The notes beneath the pieces are model-generated. The model did not search any database, was not told where the DNA came from, and worked only from the letters and a program-made list of their open reading frames with translations. This document shows, in pieces, positions 1 through 7,751 of a stretch of 64,000 nucleotides of DNA (positions within the stretch are counted from its first letter, which is position 1; each line of letters opens with the position of its first letter). Source of the DNA: Bradyrhizobium sp. AUGA SZCCT0176. Its GTDB lineage: Bacteria; Pseudomonadota; Alphaproteobacteria; Rhizobiales; Xanthobacteraceae. The DNA lies in the NCBI RefSeq assembly GCF_018130145.1, contig NZ_JAFCMB010000008.1:186001-250000 (forward strand), in the 5' to 3' direction. A program made the translations under genes and the position numbers.

Positions 1-852
1 GTTGAGATTTTGTCCGTCGAGACCGGTCAGGCTCAGGCTGTCGAGCCAATCGAGGCCGGCCAGCAATCCGTTCTGTGCCGTCTCGGGCGCCGACGTGCCA
101 GGGGGCGGTGCCGGCCGCGGGAATGTGGGCGCCAAGCCAGCGTCGCGCTTCGAGGCTACGCCGGTCGCCAATGGTTTGGCCGTGTCACCGGCGGATACCG
201 TCACCTGGCCATCCGGTGTGATTCGTACCGCGAGTTCGGCATCGACCAAATTGAGGCTCTCGGCGCGAAGCCGCCCCATCAACAACGCGGTGCCGGATAA
301 TCTCACTTCGGCTTTCGGGGCGCTTGCGACAATCGCCTGGTCGCGATCCCTGACCACGATGTCGCGGATACGCACCGCGATTCGAATTTTGCCGGCGCGC
401 TCGATTTGCGTGCCACCGACCTCGACCGTATTGCCGTGCCCGATATTTTCCTCGATCGCCGCCGCAAGCCAGGGCGTCGCCAGGTCGAGATTGATCGGCC
501 CGGCGCCGAGCCGCCACCAAAGCCCGCCGAAACAGCTGGCAAAGATCACGGCCAGCACCGCAATTACGACCGTCAGGCGCTTGACCCAACGTTCGCCGGT
601 GACCCATCGGTTCAGCGCCGAGACATTGTCGCTGAACCGGTGAAAACGGGAATTGGAACGGGACAACAACCGTCGTGCCCGGTGGCGCGCCGCCTCGTCC
701 TGGTCGGGATCCCAGCCGGCCTCGTCATCCCATTGCGAGATATGAGCCTCAGCACGCGGATTCGACCCTTGGGGTCCGGAACCCTGGGGTCCAGAACCTT
801 TGAGCCCAGAACCTTGGAGCCCAGGACTTTGGGGCGAACTATTCCTAGCCAT
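1..852 (-). CDS. AsmA/DUF3971-like inner-membrane protein, N-terminal part
   Basis: The reading frame is open from an ATG at 852 to the window edge (284 codons), so the C-terminus is missing. A GAGAGG Shine-Dalgarno lies just before the ATG. Residues 10-32 are a low-complexity stretch of GSGPQ-like pentapeptides, followed by an acidic then Arg-rich cytoplasmic segment. One membrane helix spans about 93-116 (TVVIAVLAVIFASCFGGLWW). After it the chain resembles the start of AsmA/YhdP/DUF3971 proteins (TPWLAAAIEENIG, then beta-rich sequence with RIRDIVVRDRD). Members of that superfamily are large bridge-like proteins implicated in phospholipid transport across the periplasm. Family placement rests on the N-terminus only. 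The gene is divergent from the peroxiredoxin at 1162. Confidence 0.75.
   Translation of the reverse strand, partial: MARNSSPQSPGLQGSGLKGSGPQGSGPQGSNPRAEAHISQWDDEAGWDPDQDEAARHRARRLLSRSNSRFHRFSDNVSALNRWVTGERWVKRLTVVIAVLAVIFASCFGGLWWRLGAGPINLDLATPWLAAAIEENIGHGNTVEVGGTQIERAGKIRIAVRIRDIVVRDRDQAIVASAPKAEVRLSGTALLMGRLRAESLNLVDAELAVRITPDGQVTVSAGDTAKPLATGVASKRDAGLAPTFPRPAPPPGTSAPETAQNGLLAGLDWLDSLSLTGLDGQNLN
771..830. repeat. Four tandem 15-bp units inside the AsmA-like gene
   Basis: Four imperfect 15-bp units lie at 771-785, 786-800, 801-815 and 816-830, with consensus GGGGTCCAGAACCTT on the plus strand. Being a multiple of three they keep frame and encode repeated Gly-Ser-Gly-Pro/Leu-Gln/Lys pentapeptides in the cytoplasmic N-terminus of the minus-strand protein. 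Confidence 0.8.
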
Positions 853-1161
853 TGCCTCTCGGTGCTGGCGCTGAGGTTGATCGTCGCCGCAGGCGCGCCC
901 ATCGATCTGTATCGAGCGCTCCTGTGTCGGCATCGCTGCCAATCCTCGATTAATACTGTTACTCGTAGCCAGGCCCAAGGACTCAATCGCCGACTCAATC
1001 AAACGGACCTTCAACGAGCGGACGGGTGGTGCGTCGAATTCCTTGTAACCATACTCCGAGGTCATCAAACTTGCCCAGCGGCCGGAGCGAATCCGATAGG
1101 CCGGGACAAGACCCGCAATACCCTATTGGTTGATCCGCCGAAAGCGACGAAAGGAAGGCGT
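853..1161. other. Divergent intergenic region
   Basis: This 309-bp stretch separates the minus-strand AsmA-like gene from the plus-strand peroxiredoxin gene and must carry both promoters. An AAGGAAGG ribosome binding site for the peroxiredoxin is visible at about 1150-1157. I see no convincing sigma-70 hexamer pair, RNA gene or conserved repeat. The open frames crossing it are not supported. Confidence 0.5.
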
Positions 1162-1971
1162 ATGTCCAAGAAAACGCGCAAGAAATCCTCCAAGGGATCC
1201 GCAAAGACACCCGCAAAGACACCAGCCAGGTCACCCGCGAAGACACCTGCCAAGAAATCCGCCCACAAAACGATCCCGGCGAAGGCAGCCCGCAGTGGCT
1301 CGAAAGCTCCAGTCAAAACGCCCGCGGCCAAGGCCGGCAAGGTGGTCGCGAAGAAGTCCGGCACGGCAGCCAAGGGCGCCTTGACCAAAGAATCCCACAA
1401 GCCCGCATCGAAATCGTTAAAATCCAAGCCATCGACGGCACCGAAGCCTGATTTGACACCCATTCCCGAGGCCGCTGCGAAGCCGGACAGCAAACCAGGC
1501 TTGGTCTCGGGTCGGGTTGAAGGCGCCAAAGCGCCCAGCTTCCAGCTGCCCCGGGATGGTGGCGACAGCGTATCCTTGGCCGATTACGCCGGGCGGAAAC
1601 TGGTACTGTTCTTCTACCCCCGAGCCGATACTCCCGGCTGCACGAGGGAGGCAATCGATTTCACCCGCCTCAAGGACGCGTTCGCCGAAAGCGGAACGGC
1701 CGTCTTGGGCATCTCCGCCGACACCGTGAAGGCCCAGGAGTCCTTTCGCGACAAGCACCAGCTCTCGATTCCTCTGATTTCGGATGAAAAACACGAGATG
1801 CTGGAGGCCTATGGCGCCTGGGGCGAAAAATCCATGTATGGCAGGACCTTCCTCGGGATTCTTCGCACGACCGTTCTGATCGGCAAGGACGGCAAGATCG
1901 CCAAAATCTGGCGCAACGTGCGGGTCGATGGCCACGCCGACGAGGTATTGGCCACAGCGCAAGGATTATAG
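1162..1971 (+). CDS. bcp: Peroxiredoxin (BCP/AhpC-TSA type) with lysine-rich N-terminal tail
   Basis: This is a thiol peroxidase that reduces hydroperoxides. The predicted protein has 269 residues. The catalytic domain is about 120-269 and carries the PGCTREA active site, with peroxidatic cysteine C160; there is no other cysteine, so no internal resolving cysteine. Residues 1-115 are an extension of Lys, Ala, Pro, Ser and Thr with SPAKTPAKKSA-type repeats like histone H1 tails. E. coli BCP is about 156 residues and lacks this. The ATG at 1162 is chosen because AAGGAAGG precedes it; the frame is open further upstream, but that part lacks coding character. The tail could bind nucleic acid or be a flexible basic linker, which is inference. 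Confidence 0.88.
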   Translation: MSKKTRKKSSKGSAKTPAKTPARSPAKTPAKKSAHKTIPAKAARSGSKAPVKTPAAKAGKVVAKKSGTAAKGALTKESHKPASKSLKSKPSTAPKPDLTPIPEAAAKPDSKPGLVSGRVEGAKAPSFQLPRDGGDSVSLADYAGRKLVLFFYPRADTPGCTREAIDFTRLKDAFAESGTAVLGISADTVKAQESFRDKHQLSIPLISDEKHEMLEAYGAWGEKSMYGRTFLGILRTTVLIGKDGKIAKIWRNVRVDGHADEVLATAQGL

Positions 1972-2072
1972 TTTTCCAGGTTCCATTTCCCAAAAATTAA
2001 CCATGAGTGGGTCAAATCGGCCTCGCAAATTGAGCCGTACGGAACCCCTGTCCGACCGGCGCGGGAGAGCCG

Positions 2073-3422
2073 ATGTCGTACCGTTCCGGTCATCATTCCG
2101 AGTACCACCAGCACCATCATCCCCATGACAGCCGGACGCGACGTCCCGTGGCACAGGCCGCGGCACTCCCCCCGGCCAATGACGGCTATGCCATTGTCCA
2201 TGCCGGCAAGCAGGTGCGGTTCGGGCCCGTGGTGTTCTGGATCGTCGTCGGCACGATCATCGTGCTCGGAATGTGGTCGGCGGCGACCGCCACCTATTTC
2301 GCCTTTCGCGACGACGTCCTGACCCGGCTGATCGCCCGCCAGGCCGAGATGCAATACGCCTATGAAGACCGCATCGCCGAGCTGCGCGCCAAGGTCGATC
2401 GCACCACCAGCCGCCAATTGCTCGACCAGGAACAGTTCGACCAGAAGCTCGACCAGATCATGAAGCGCCAGACCGCGCTGGAATCCCGCGCCACCGCGCT
2501 CGGCTCGATTCCGGACAGCACGGCCACCGGATCGATCCGGCCGCCGGCACGCGGCGCCGCCGCCGAGACCCCCGCTTCCGGGACACCGAAGCCCAGCCCG
2601 ATCAGCGACACCGTGATCTTTGTGGCGCCGCCGGATCGTGAAGCCCGTCTGGAGTCGCGCGCACCGGTCGTGGTCAAGCAGCAAGCCAACCAGTACGCCA
2701 AGGTTCAGGGCGTCGACAACGTCCTGGTCCGCCTGCAGACCTCGCTCGACCAGGTTGAGCGGCGCCAGATGGCGGCGCTGAGCTCGGTCGAAGACAGCAT
2801 GGAATCGCGCGTCCGCCGGATGCGCGGCGTGTTCACCGATCTCGGTCTCGACATGGCGCAACTCGAAGCCGCGACGCCACGTTCGGGCGTCGGCGGCCCC
2901 TTCGTTCCGGTGAAGCTTGGGGCCGATGCCGGCCCGTTCGAGCGCCAGCTCAACCGGATCAACGCCACCCGTGCCCAGGTCGAGCGGCTCAACCGCACGC
3001 TGGCACTGGTGCCCTATCGCAAACCCGTCGTCGGCGAAGTCGAGTTCACCTCCGGCTTCGGTGTTCGCAGCGATCCCTTCCTCGGTCGGCCGGCGATGCA
3101 TACCGGCCTCGATTTCCGCGCTGCGACCGGCGATCCCGTGCGCGCGACCGCGAACGGCAAAGTGGCTTCATCGGGATGGATGGGCGGCTATGGCCGCATG
3201 GTCGAGATCGACCACGGCAATGGGTTATCGACCCGCTACGGCCATCTGTCGGAGATCCACGTCAGGGTCGGCGACGTCGTCAAGATCGGACAGGTGATCG
3301 GTGCGGTCGGCTCGACCGGCCGCTCGACCGGTCCGCATCTGCATTACGAAACACGGATCGACGGCGACGCGGTCGACCCGCAGAAGTTTTTGCGCGCTGG
3401 CGTGCGGCTCAGCGCCGGCTAG
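2073..3422 (+). CDS. Membrane-anchored M23 (LytM-type) peptidase
   Basis: The 449-residue protein has a His-rich cytoplasmic start (about 1-50), one membrane helix (about 52-78), a coiled-coil region (85-140), a Pro/Ala linker, a second coiled coil (205-310), and a C-terminal M23 domain (about 325-440). Zinc ligands are visible as H343 and D347 in HTGLDF and H424 in HLHYE, with H391 in YGHLS, so it should be an active zinc endopeptidase cleaving peptidoglycan cross-bridges. The coiled coils plus LytM layout resembles EnvC/NlpD-like factors, but the zinc site is intact here. GGGAG precedes the ATG at 2073. It lies 100 bp downstream of the peroxiredoxin gene and could be read from its own promoter. 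Confidence 0.9.
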   Translation: MSYRSGHHSEYHQHHHPHDSRTRRPVAQAAALPPANDGYAIVHAGKQVRFGPVVFWIVVGTIIVLGMWSAATATYFAFRDDVLTRLIARQAEMQYAYEDRIAELRAKVDRTTSRQLLDQEQFDQKLDQIMKRQTALESRATALGSIPDSTATGSIRPPARGAAAETPASGTPKPSPISDTVIFVAPPDREARLESRAPVVVKQQANQYAKVQGVDNVLVRLQTSLDQVERRQMAALSSVEDSMESRVRRMRGVFTDLGLDMAQLEAATPRSGVGGPFVPVKLGADAGPFERQLNRINATRAQVERLNRTLALVPYRKPVVGEVEFTSGFGVRSDPFLGRPAMHTGLDFRAATGDPVRATANGKVASSGWMGGYGRMVEIDHGNGLSTRYGHLSEIHVRVGDVVKIGQVIGAVGSTGRSTGPHLHYETRIDGDAVDPQKFLRAGVRLSAG

Positions 3423-3466
3423 AACCGGATGCGATGACGCCGGTGTATATCGCATCGGCGGACCAA

Positions 3467-4645
3467 CTACCGTCGACCACCGCCTCCCATTCCGCCTCCG
3501 CCGAAGCCGCCTGGGCCACCGCCACCGGGACCACCGAATCCTCCGGGTCCTGAAGGACCGCCCGGGAATCCGGGGCCGCCGGGTGACGCCGGACCACCGG
3601 GATCGCTGGCGCGACCCGGACCCGAAGAACCGGGTCCTTGCGCAGGCGAACCACCGGGAACGTGCGTGCCGCCCTGACCGGGCGCTGAGCCCGGAGCTCT
3701 GGCGGGACCAGCCGGATTTCCGATCGACGCACCCGGGAACTGGCTGACGGATTGAACGGACTCGACCCGCAGGCCGCGCGAGCTGTCGAGCACGGCGTTG
3801 ACGACCACGCGTGAGTCGCCGGCCGCGGGTTGGAAGCGCGACACATCGCGCGCGACATAGCCCGACCCGAATTGCAGATTGTCGCCGACACGCCGTACGT
3901 AGCCTTCGATCGACAAACGGCTGGCCCCGGTCAGATCGGAAAAATCGTCCCGTCGCGCGTGCGCGACCTGCATCACGCCTTGCGCAAACTGCCCGTCGGC
4001 GTGAACGCGCTGACCGATCAGCGCCGGATCCGCACCGGCAAGACGCAAGCCACCGATCCGCACCCCGTCGCGATCGCGTTCCAGCAATCCTGTGACTCGC
4101 GTGGCGTTGTCGCGGCGCTTCTCGACGAGGCTGGCGACGATGACGCCGTCGGTTCGGCGCAATCCGGACACCGCGACGTAGGTACCGGGCCGCCAGGTTT
4201 CGCGCCCCATGAACGTCACCCGCTGGCCCAGCACCGACATCTCGCCTGCCCCGACGGATTGGATCGGTCCGATCACTTCGCTGACGGCCGAGATACCGCG
4301 GGTGGTCAGCGCGCCATTGGCCTGGCGCATCGCCACGACGCGCGCGACATGTCCGATCCGCAGCGCCTTCACCGACGCCGACTCGCCGTTGATCCGCACC
4401 GGCACGTCAGGCGCATAGCCGATGCGTTCACCGTTGACGAAGATGCTGCCGAAACGCTGGATGACCCCGACAATACCGGTACCGCCGATACCGTGATCGT
4501 CGCCGATTCTCGCGGCACCGGTGCCGCCGATACCCTGATCGTCGCCGCTGCGGCCGCCCCGGACCTGTGCCCAGGCCGAGGACACGCCCGCAAGCCAAAA
4601 CCCCGCCAGCAGCGCCCGACGGGTGACGATCGGCGGTTTGCTCAT
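3467..4645 (-). CDS. DUF5666-domain exported protein
   Basis: The 392-residue protein starts with a probable Tat signal (TRRALLAGFWLAGVSSAWA, cleavage near residue 26). Between about 50 and 290 lie repeated small beta domains (GSIFVNGERI, GPIQSVGAGEMSVLG, VTGLLERDRDGVRIGG, IEGYVRRVGDNLQFGS) typical of DUF5666, a domain of unknown function. The last 90 residues are Gly/Pro-rich and end in a run of Gly with GGRR. The start overlaps the stop of the upstream DUF6502 gene as ATGA, so the two are probably translationally coupled. Periplasmic or cell-surface location is expected; no enzyme motif is visible. Confidence 0.8.
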   Translation of the reverse strand: MSKPPIVTRRALLAGFWLAGVSSAWAQVRGGRSGDDQGIGGTGAARIGDDHGIGGTGIVGVIQRFGSIFVNGERIGYAPDVPVRINGESASVKALRIGHVARVVAMRQANGALTTRGISAVSEVIGPIQSVGAGEMSVLGQRVTFMGRETWRPGTYVAVSGLRRTDGVIVASLVEKRRDNATRVTGLLERDRDGVRIGGLRLAGADPALIGQRVHADGQFAQGVMQVAHARRDDFSDLTGASRLSIEGYVRRVGDNLQFGSGYVARDVSRFQPAAGDSRVVVNAVLDSSRGLRVESVQSVSQFPGASIGNPAGPARAPGSAPGQGGTHVPGGSPAQGPGSSGPGRASDPGGPASPGGPGFPGGPSGPGGFGGPGGGGPGGFGGGGMGGGGRR

Positions 4646-5508
4646 GATTGGCCGCCTTCTTTGGCGTCATCGCCGTCCGGCGCCTCGTGGTAGATATAGA
4701 CGCCGAAATTCCACCTGGCGTCGCCGCCCTTGTCCTTGGCGACCGCGCGGTTGGCTTCGCGGTTGGCGGTCTTCAGCGCATCCATCGCAAGTTCGCGCGA
4801 ACGAGCTTCGAGGCGCTTTGCCAATTTGGGCGACAGACCGTCGTAATGCACCGCGCGCTCGAGGAAGCGCGGCGTGACGGCCGAAACGTTGTCCGCCGCC
4901 GCGGCGACGTGGTCGTGCAAATTGCGGCCGAGATAGTGCCATTTGCGGTCGTCGTCGCCGCGCGGAACGAAGGCGGTATCGACCAGCACGATCTCTTCAT
5001 TCGCGTTGATGCTGACAAGTTGCCGGTCGAGCCATTCATCCAGCACCGCGCGTGGCCGGACGTCCTTGGTGACCGATTCGACGAGCGCCTCGAACGACGG
5101 CGCGTCACCGTCAGCGGTGCGCGGCAATGGCAAGGGGTCGCCGGCCTTGTCGGTGAATTCGGGCGCGGCCATCCAGCGGGCGATGATCGCGCTGGTACGC
5201 GACAGCGTGGCCGGCGTTTCGTTGACGGGCGTGCCGGCACCGCGCAGCCGGGCCACTTCCTTGCGGTGGATCCCGGTCAGCAGACTGACCCGGCTGTCGG
5301 TCTGCTCCTTGCCATCAAGCGCGAAGTCATGCTCGGCGACATTGACGAAGAGTTCGCGCAGCAGCTGCGCCAGCGCGGGAAACGTCATGCCGCCGCGGAT
5401 GCATAACCGCACCAGCGGACGCAGCAGGCGCGCCAGCGGCGCCTGCAGACGGTCCGCGGCGATCGGTTGATGCGAGGCCGGCTTTGGCGGCGGCGGGTTA
5501 GCACTCAT
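4642..5508 (-). CDS. DUF6502 family protein, possible regulator
   Basis: This 288-residue cytoplasmic protein has no signal peptide or membrane helix. After a Pro-rich start, residues about 20-95 (LRPLVRLCIRGGMTFPALAQ through LLTGIHRKEVARLR) look like a winged-helix-type N-terminal region of DUF6502 proteins; the rest is uncharacterised. It is the first gene of a two-gene unit with the DUF5666 protein, overlapping by ATGA. A TACAAT -10 ends only 5 nt before the ATG, so the mRNA may be leaderless. A perfect palindrome over the -35 suggests repression, possibly by this protein itself (inference). Confidence 0.75.
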   Translation of the reverse strand: MSANPPPPKPASHQPIAADRLQAPLARLLRPLVRLCIRGGMTFPALAQLLRELFVNVAEHDFALDGKEQTDSRVSLLTGIHRKEVARLRGAGTPVNETPATLSRTSAIIARWMAAPEFTDKAGDPLPLPRTADGDAPSFEALVESVTKDVRPRAVLDEWLDRQLVSINANEEIVLVDTAFVPRGDDDRKWHYLGRNLHDHVAAAADNVSAVTPRFLERAVHYDGLSPKLAKRLEARSRELAMDALKTANREANRAVAKDKGGDARWNFGVYIYHEAPDGDDAKEGGQS

Positions 5509-5513
5509 GGCGA

Positions 5514-5542
5514 ATTGTAGCCGCGCCCGGCGTGGGACACAA
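5514..5542 (-). promoter_or_regulatory. Candidate promoter of the DUF6502-DUF5666 unit
   Basis: On the minus strand TTGTGT (5542-5537) and TACAAT (5519-5514) are separated by 17 bp. Transcription would start at about 5507, on the ATG at 5508, implying a leaderless mRNA; no Shine-Dalgarno is visible. The -35 lies inside the palindrome at 5532-5548. Confidence 0.5.
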
Positions 5543-5548
5543 TCCCAC
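5532..5548. promoter_or_regulatory. Perfect palindrome, candidate operator
   Basis: GTGGGA-N5-TCCCAC has perfect 6-bp arms and covers the -35 of the minus-strand promoter. A further TCCCAC half site lies at 5582-5587, in the spacer of the plus-strand promoter. The placement suggests one repressor controlling both directions. Confidence 0.5.
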
Positions 5549-5565
5549 TTTTTTGCGGTTGGTTA

Positions 5566-5594
5566 TTGACGTGTGAAATTTTCCCACATATACG
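5566..5594 (+). promoter_or_regulatory. Candidate sigma-70 promoter of the polysaccharide locus
   Basis: TTGACG (5566-5571) and TATACG (5589-5594) are separated by exactly 17 bp. A start near 5601 gives a leader of about 22 nt to the ATG at 5623, with GGGGAA as ribosome binding site. Confidence 0.55.
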
Positions 5595-5622
5595 CAAATC
5601 ATCCAACCAGGGGAACCCAACC

Positions 5623-5793
5623 ATGCACGTCCTTTCGCCCCGCAATTCCGCTCCATCCCTCCCGGCGGCACATCACCTCGCCCAAAGCGCGAGGCCGGCG
5701 GTCGTCGTGCCCGTGCTGCCGGCGCTGATCCGCTGCGTGACCTTTTTTGCCGCGCTGGCGACGCCGTTCGTCGCTGCCCTTTTGATCCGCTGA
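5623..5793 (+). CDS. Small membrane protein or leader peptide, 56 aa
   Basis: The ATG at 5623 has GGGGAA 9 nt upstream and follows the promoter at 5566-5594. The N-terminal half is polar; residues about 28-54 form one hydrophobic helix (VVVPVLPALIRCVTFFAALA). The stop is 14 bp before the glycosyltransferase-permease fusion, whose own ribosome binding site is weak, so this frame may couple translation into it. An alternative start lies at 5566, but that codon falls inside the -35. I recognise no family. Confidence 0.5.
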   Translation: MHVLSPRNSAPSLPAAHHLAQSARPAVVVPVLPALIRCVTFFAALATPFVAALLIR

Positions 5794-5807
5794 CCGGCGC
5801 GAGCTGC

Positions 5808-7748
5808 ATGATGACTTCGATCGACGCTTCCGCCCGCCGCCTGTCGGTGCTTCACATCTTCAAGGTTTATTATCCCGACCTGTTCGGCGGGACTCTCACC
5901 GTCATCCGCGACATCTGCACCGGACTGAAGGCCAGCTTCGCCTTCGCCGTGCTGGCCTGTTCCAGCGCGAATGGACGCCGCCGGATCGTCGTGCACGACG
6001 TGCCGGTCGAGCGCGTGCGCTCGTTCGGCGACATCCTGTCACTGCCGTTTGCGCCGACCTATCCGTTGCGGCTGTGGCGCCGGATCGCACAGCACGATCT
6101 GCTGGTGCTTCATGCGCCTTTTCCGCTGGCCGACCTCGTGTTCGCGCTCGGCTTTGGCCGCAAGCGGCCGCTCGTCGTGCACTGGCATGCCGACATCGTC
6201 ACGCACGCCAGACTCAGGCGGTTCGTCGAGCCGCTGATGCGCCGGACCCTCTCGCGGGCGGAAGCGATCATCGTCTCCGACCGCGCCCTCCTGGACGAAA
6301 CCCCGTTGCTGCGCGAATTCGCCGACAAATGCCACGTCGTCCCCTTTGGCATCGATGTCTCGAAGTATGAGCGGCCGGTCCCGCGTCACCCCGACCTCAA
6401 GGTCGGGCACGATCGCGGGCGGCTGGTGCTCGCTTGCGGCCGCCTTGTTCCCTATAAGGGCTTCGACGTGCTGATCCGGGCCGCTGTCGGCCAGACCTTC
6501 GAGGTCTGGATCGTTGGCGAGGGCCGCGAACGCGCGAGGCTGGAGCAGCTGATCCAGAGCCTCGGCGTCGCCGATCGCGTACGGCTGCTCGGCTCCGTTC
6601 CCGACAGTGAACTGGTCAAACTGATGTACATCGCTGATGTCTTCGTGATGCCGTCGGTGACGTCGGCGGAAACCTTCGGACTGGTTCAACTGGAAGCGAT
6701 GGCGGCAGGTCGCCCGGTCATCAACACCTCGCTCGACACCGCCGTTCCACACGTCGCACGTGATGGGATCGAGGCCATCACCGTGCCGCCGGGCGACCAC
6801 CGCAAGCTGGCAGAAGCGATCGACGTCCTGATCCGCGACCCGGAGCGACGGCAGCGCATGGGGCTTGCCGCCCGCCGGCGCGCCATGTCGAAATACTCCA
6901 CCACACAATTCAAGCAGGCGATCGAAGCGATCTATCTCGATGCCGTCACCAGCAAGGAGGGGGTGCGGTCCGCCCGCGCCATGCGATCCGAAACCGCCGG
7001 GCTCGTCGGCGCTGTCAGGATCGCCGCCACCCTCGCCTGGTCGGATATGCGTCACCGTTACGTCCGCTCGCTGCTGGGTCCGTTCTGGATGTCGATCCAG
7101 ATGGCGATCATGGTCGCGGTGCTGGGCTCGGTGATCGGACATTTGTCCAACGCCAATGCCGTCGCGCGGCTTCCGATGCTGGCGATCAGCCTGACGGCCT
7201 GGACCTTTCTCAACAACGTCGTGCTGGATGCGACGACGGCGCTGCAGAATTCGGCCGGCCTGATCAAGGATCGCGCGCTGCCGCCAGTGACCTTCCTGCT
7301 GCAATGCCTGTTCCGGCAGGCGCTGTTCGCGCTCCACAATGCCAGCGTGCCGTTGCTCCTCTGGCTGGCCCTGTCCCGGACCGATATCGAAGGCTGTATC
7401 GCGGCCCTGCCGGGACTTGCGCTGTTCGTCGCCTGCACGCTTGGCCTCGGCCTGGTCCTCGGCGCATTGGCGACGCGATTTCGCGACATGAAGCCGATCA
7501 TCGAATCGACGCTGACGCTGGCTTTCCTGTCCTCCCCGGTGATCTGGACGGCGGAAATGATCAATCCGAATTCCACGGTCATGCGGCTTAATCCGCTGAC
7601 GCATTTGTTCGCCGTGTGGCGCGAACCGCTGGCGACCGGCCATGTCAGCATGATCAGCATCGTTTACGCCCTGGTGTGCGTTGCCGTACTGGCGGTCGCG
7701 AGCGTCGTGACGGTCAAGCAGCTGCGCAAAGCCGCGTTCTGGATCTGA
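5808..7748 (+). CDS. GT4 glycosyltransferase fused to ABC-2 polysaccharide permease
   Basis: One uninterrupted 646-residue frame encodes two proteins normally made separately. Residues 1-380 are a complete GT-B family 4 glycosyltransferase: N-terminal YYPDLFGGT loop, GRLVPYKGFD (211-220), VGEGRERARLE, and the EX7E motif E288-E296 in AETFGLVQLE. Residues about 392-646 are a full-length Wzm-type ABC-2 permease (DMRHRYVRSLLGPFW, then about six hydrophobic helices, PLTHLFAVWREPL). The ATPase starts 3 bp after the stop. The product should add a sugar to a lipid-linked glycan at the inner face of the membrane and form the export channel. The junction at 6954-6983 carries AAGGAGG plus in-frame GTG and ATG codons, as if a permease start had been absorbed. 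Translation could start at either of two tandem ATGs. Confidence 0.9.
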   Translation: MMTSIDASARRLSVLHIFKVYYPDLFGGTLTVIRDICTGLKASFAFAVLACSSANGRRRIVVHDVPVERVRSFGDILSLPFAPTYPLRLWRRIAQHDLLVLHAPFPLADLVFALGFGRKRPLVVHWHADIVTHARLRRFVEPLMRRTLSRAEAIIVSDRALLDETPLLREFADKCHVVPFGIDVSKYERPVPRHPDLKVGHDRGRLVLACGRLVPYKGFDVLIRAAVGQTFEVWIVGEGRERARLEQLIQSLGVADRVRLLGSVPDSELVKLMYIADVFVMPSVTSAETFGLVQLEAMAAGRPVINTSLDTAVPHVARDGIEAITVPPGDHRKLAEAIDVLIRDPERRQRMGLAARRRAMSKYSTTQFKQAIEAIYLDAVTSKEGVRSARAMRSETAGLVGAVRIAATLAWSDMRHRYVRSLLGPFWMSIQMAIMVAVLGSVIGHLSNANAVARLPMLAISLTAWTFLNNVVLDATTALQNSAGLIKDRALPPVTFLLQCLFRQALFALHNASVPLLLWLALSRTDIEGCIAALPGLALFVACTLGLGLVLGALATRFRDMKPIIESTLTLAFLSSPVIWTAEMINPNSTVMRLNPLTHLFAVWREPLATGHVSMISIVYALVCVAVLAVASVVTVKQLRKAAFWI

Positions 7749-7751
7749 ATC

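Noticed and set aside
406..1161. Upstream extension of the peroxiredoxin frame
   Set aside because: It overlaps the AsmA-like gene on the other strand, lacks family similarity, and the ATG at 1162 has a strong ribosome binding site.
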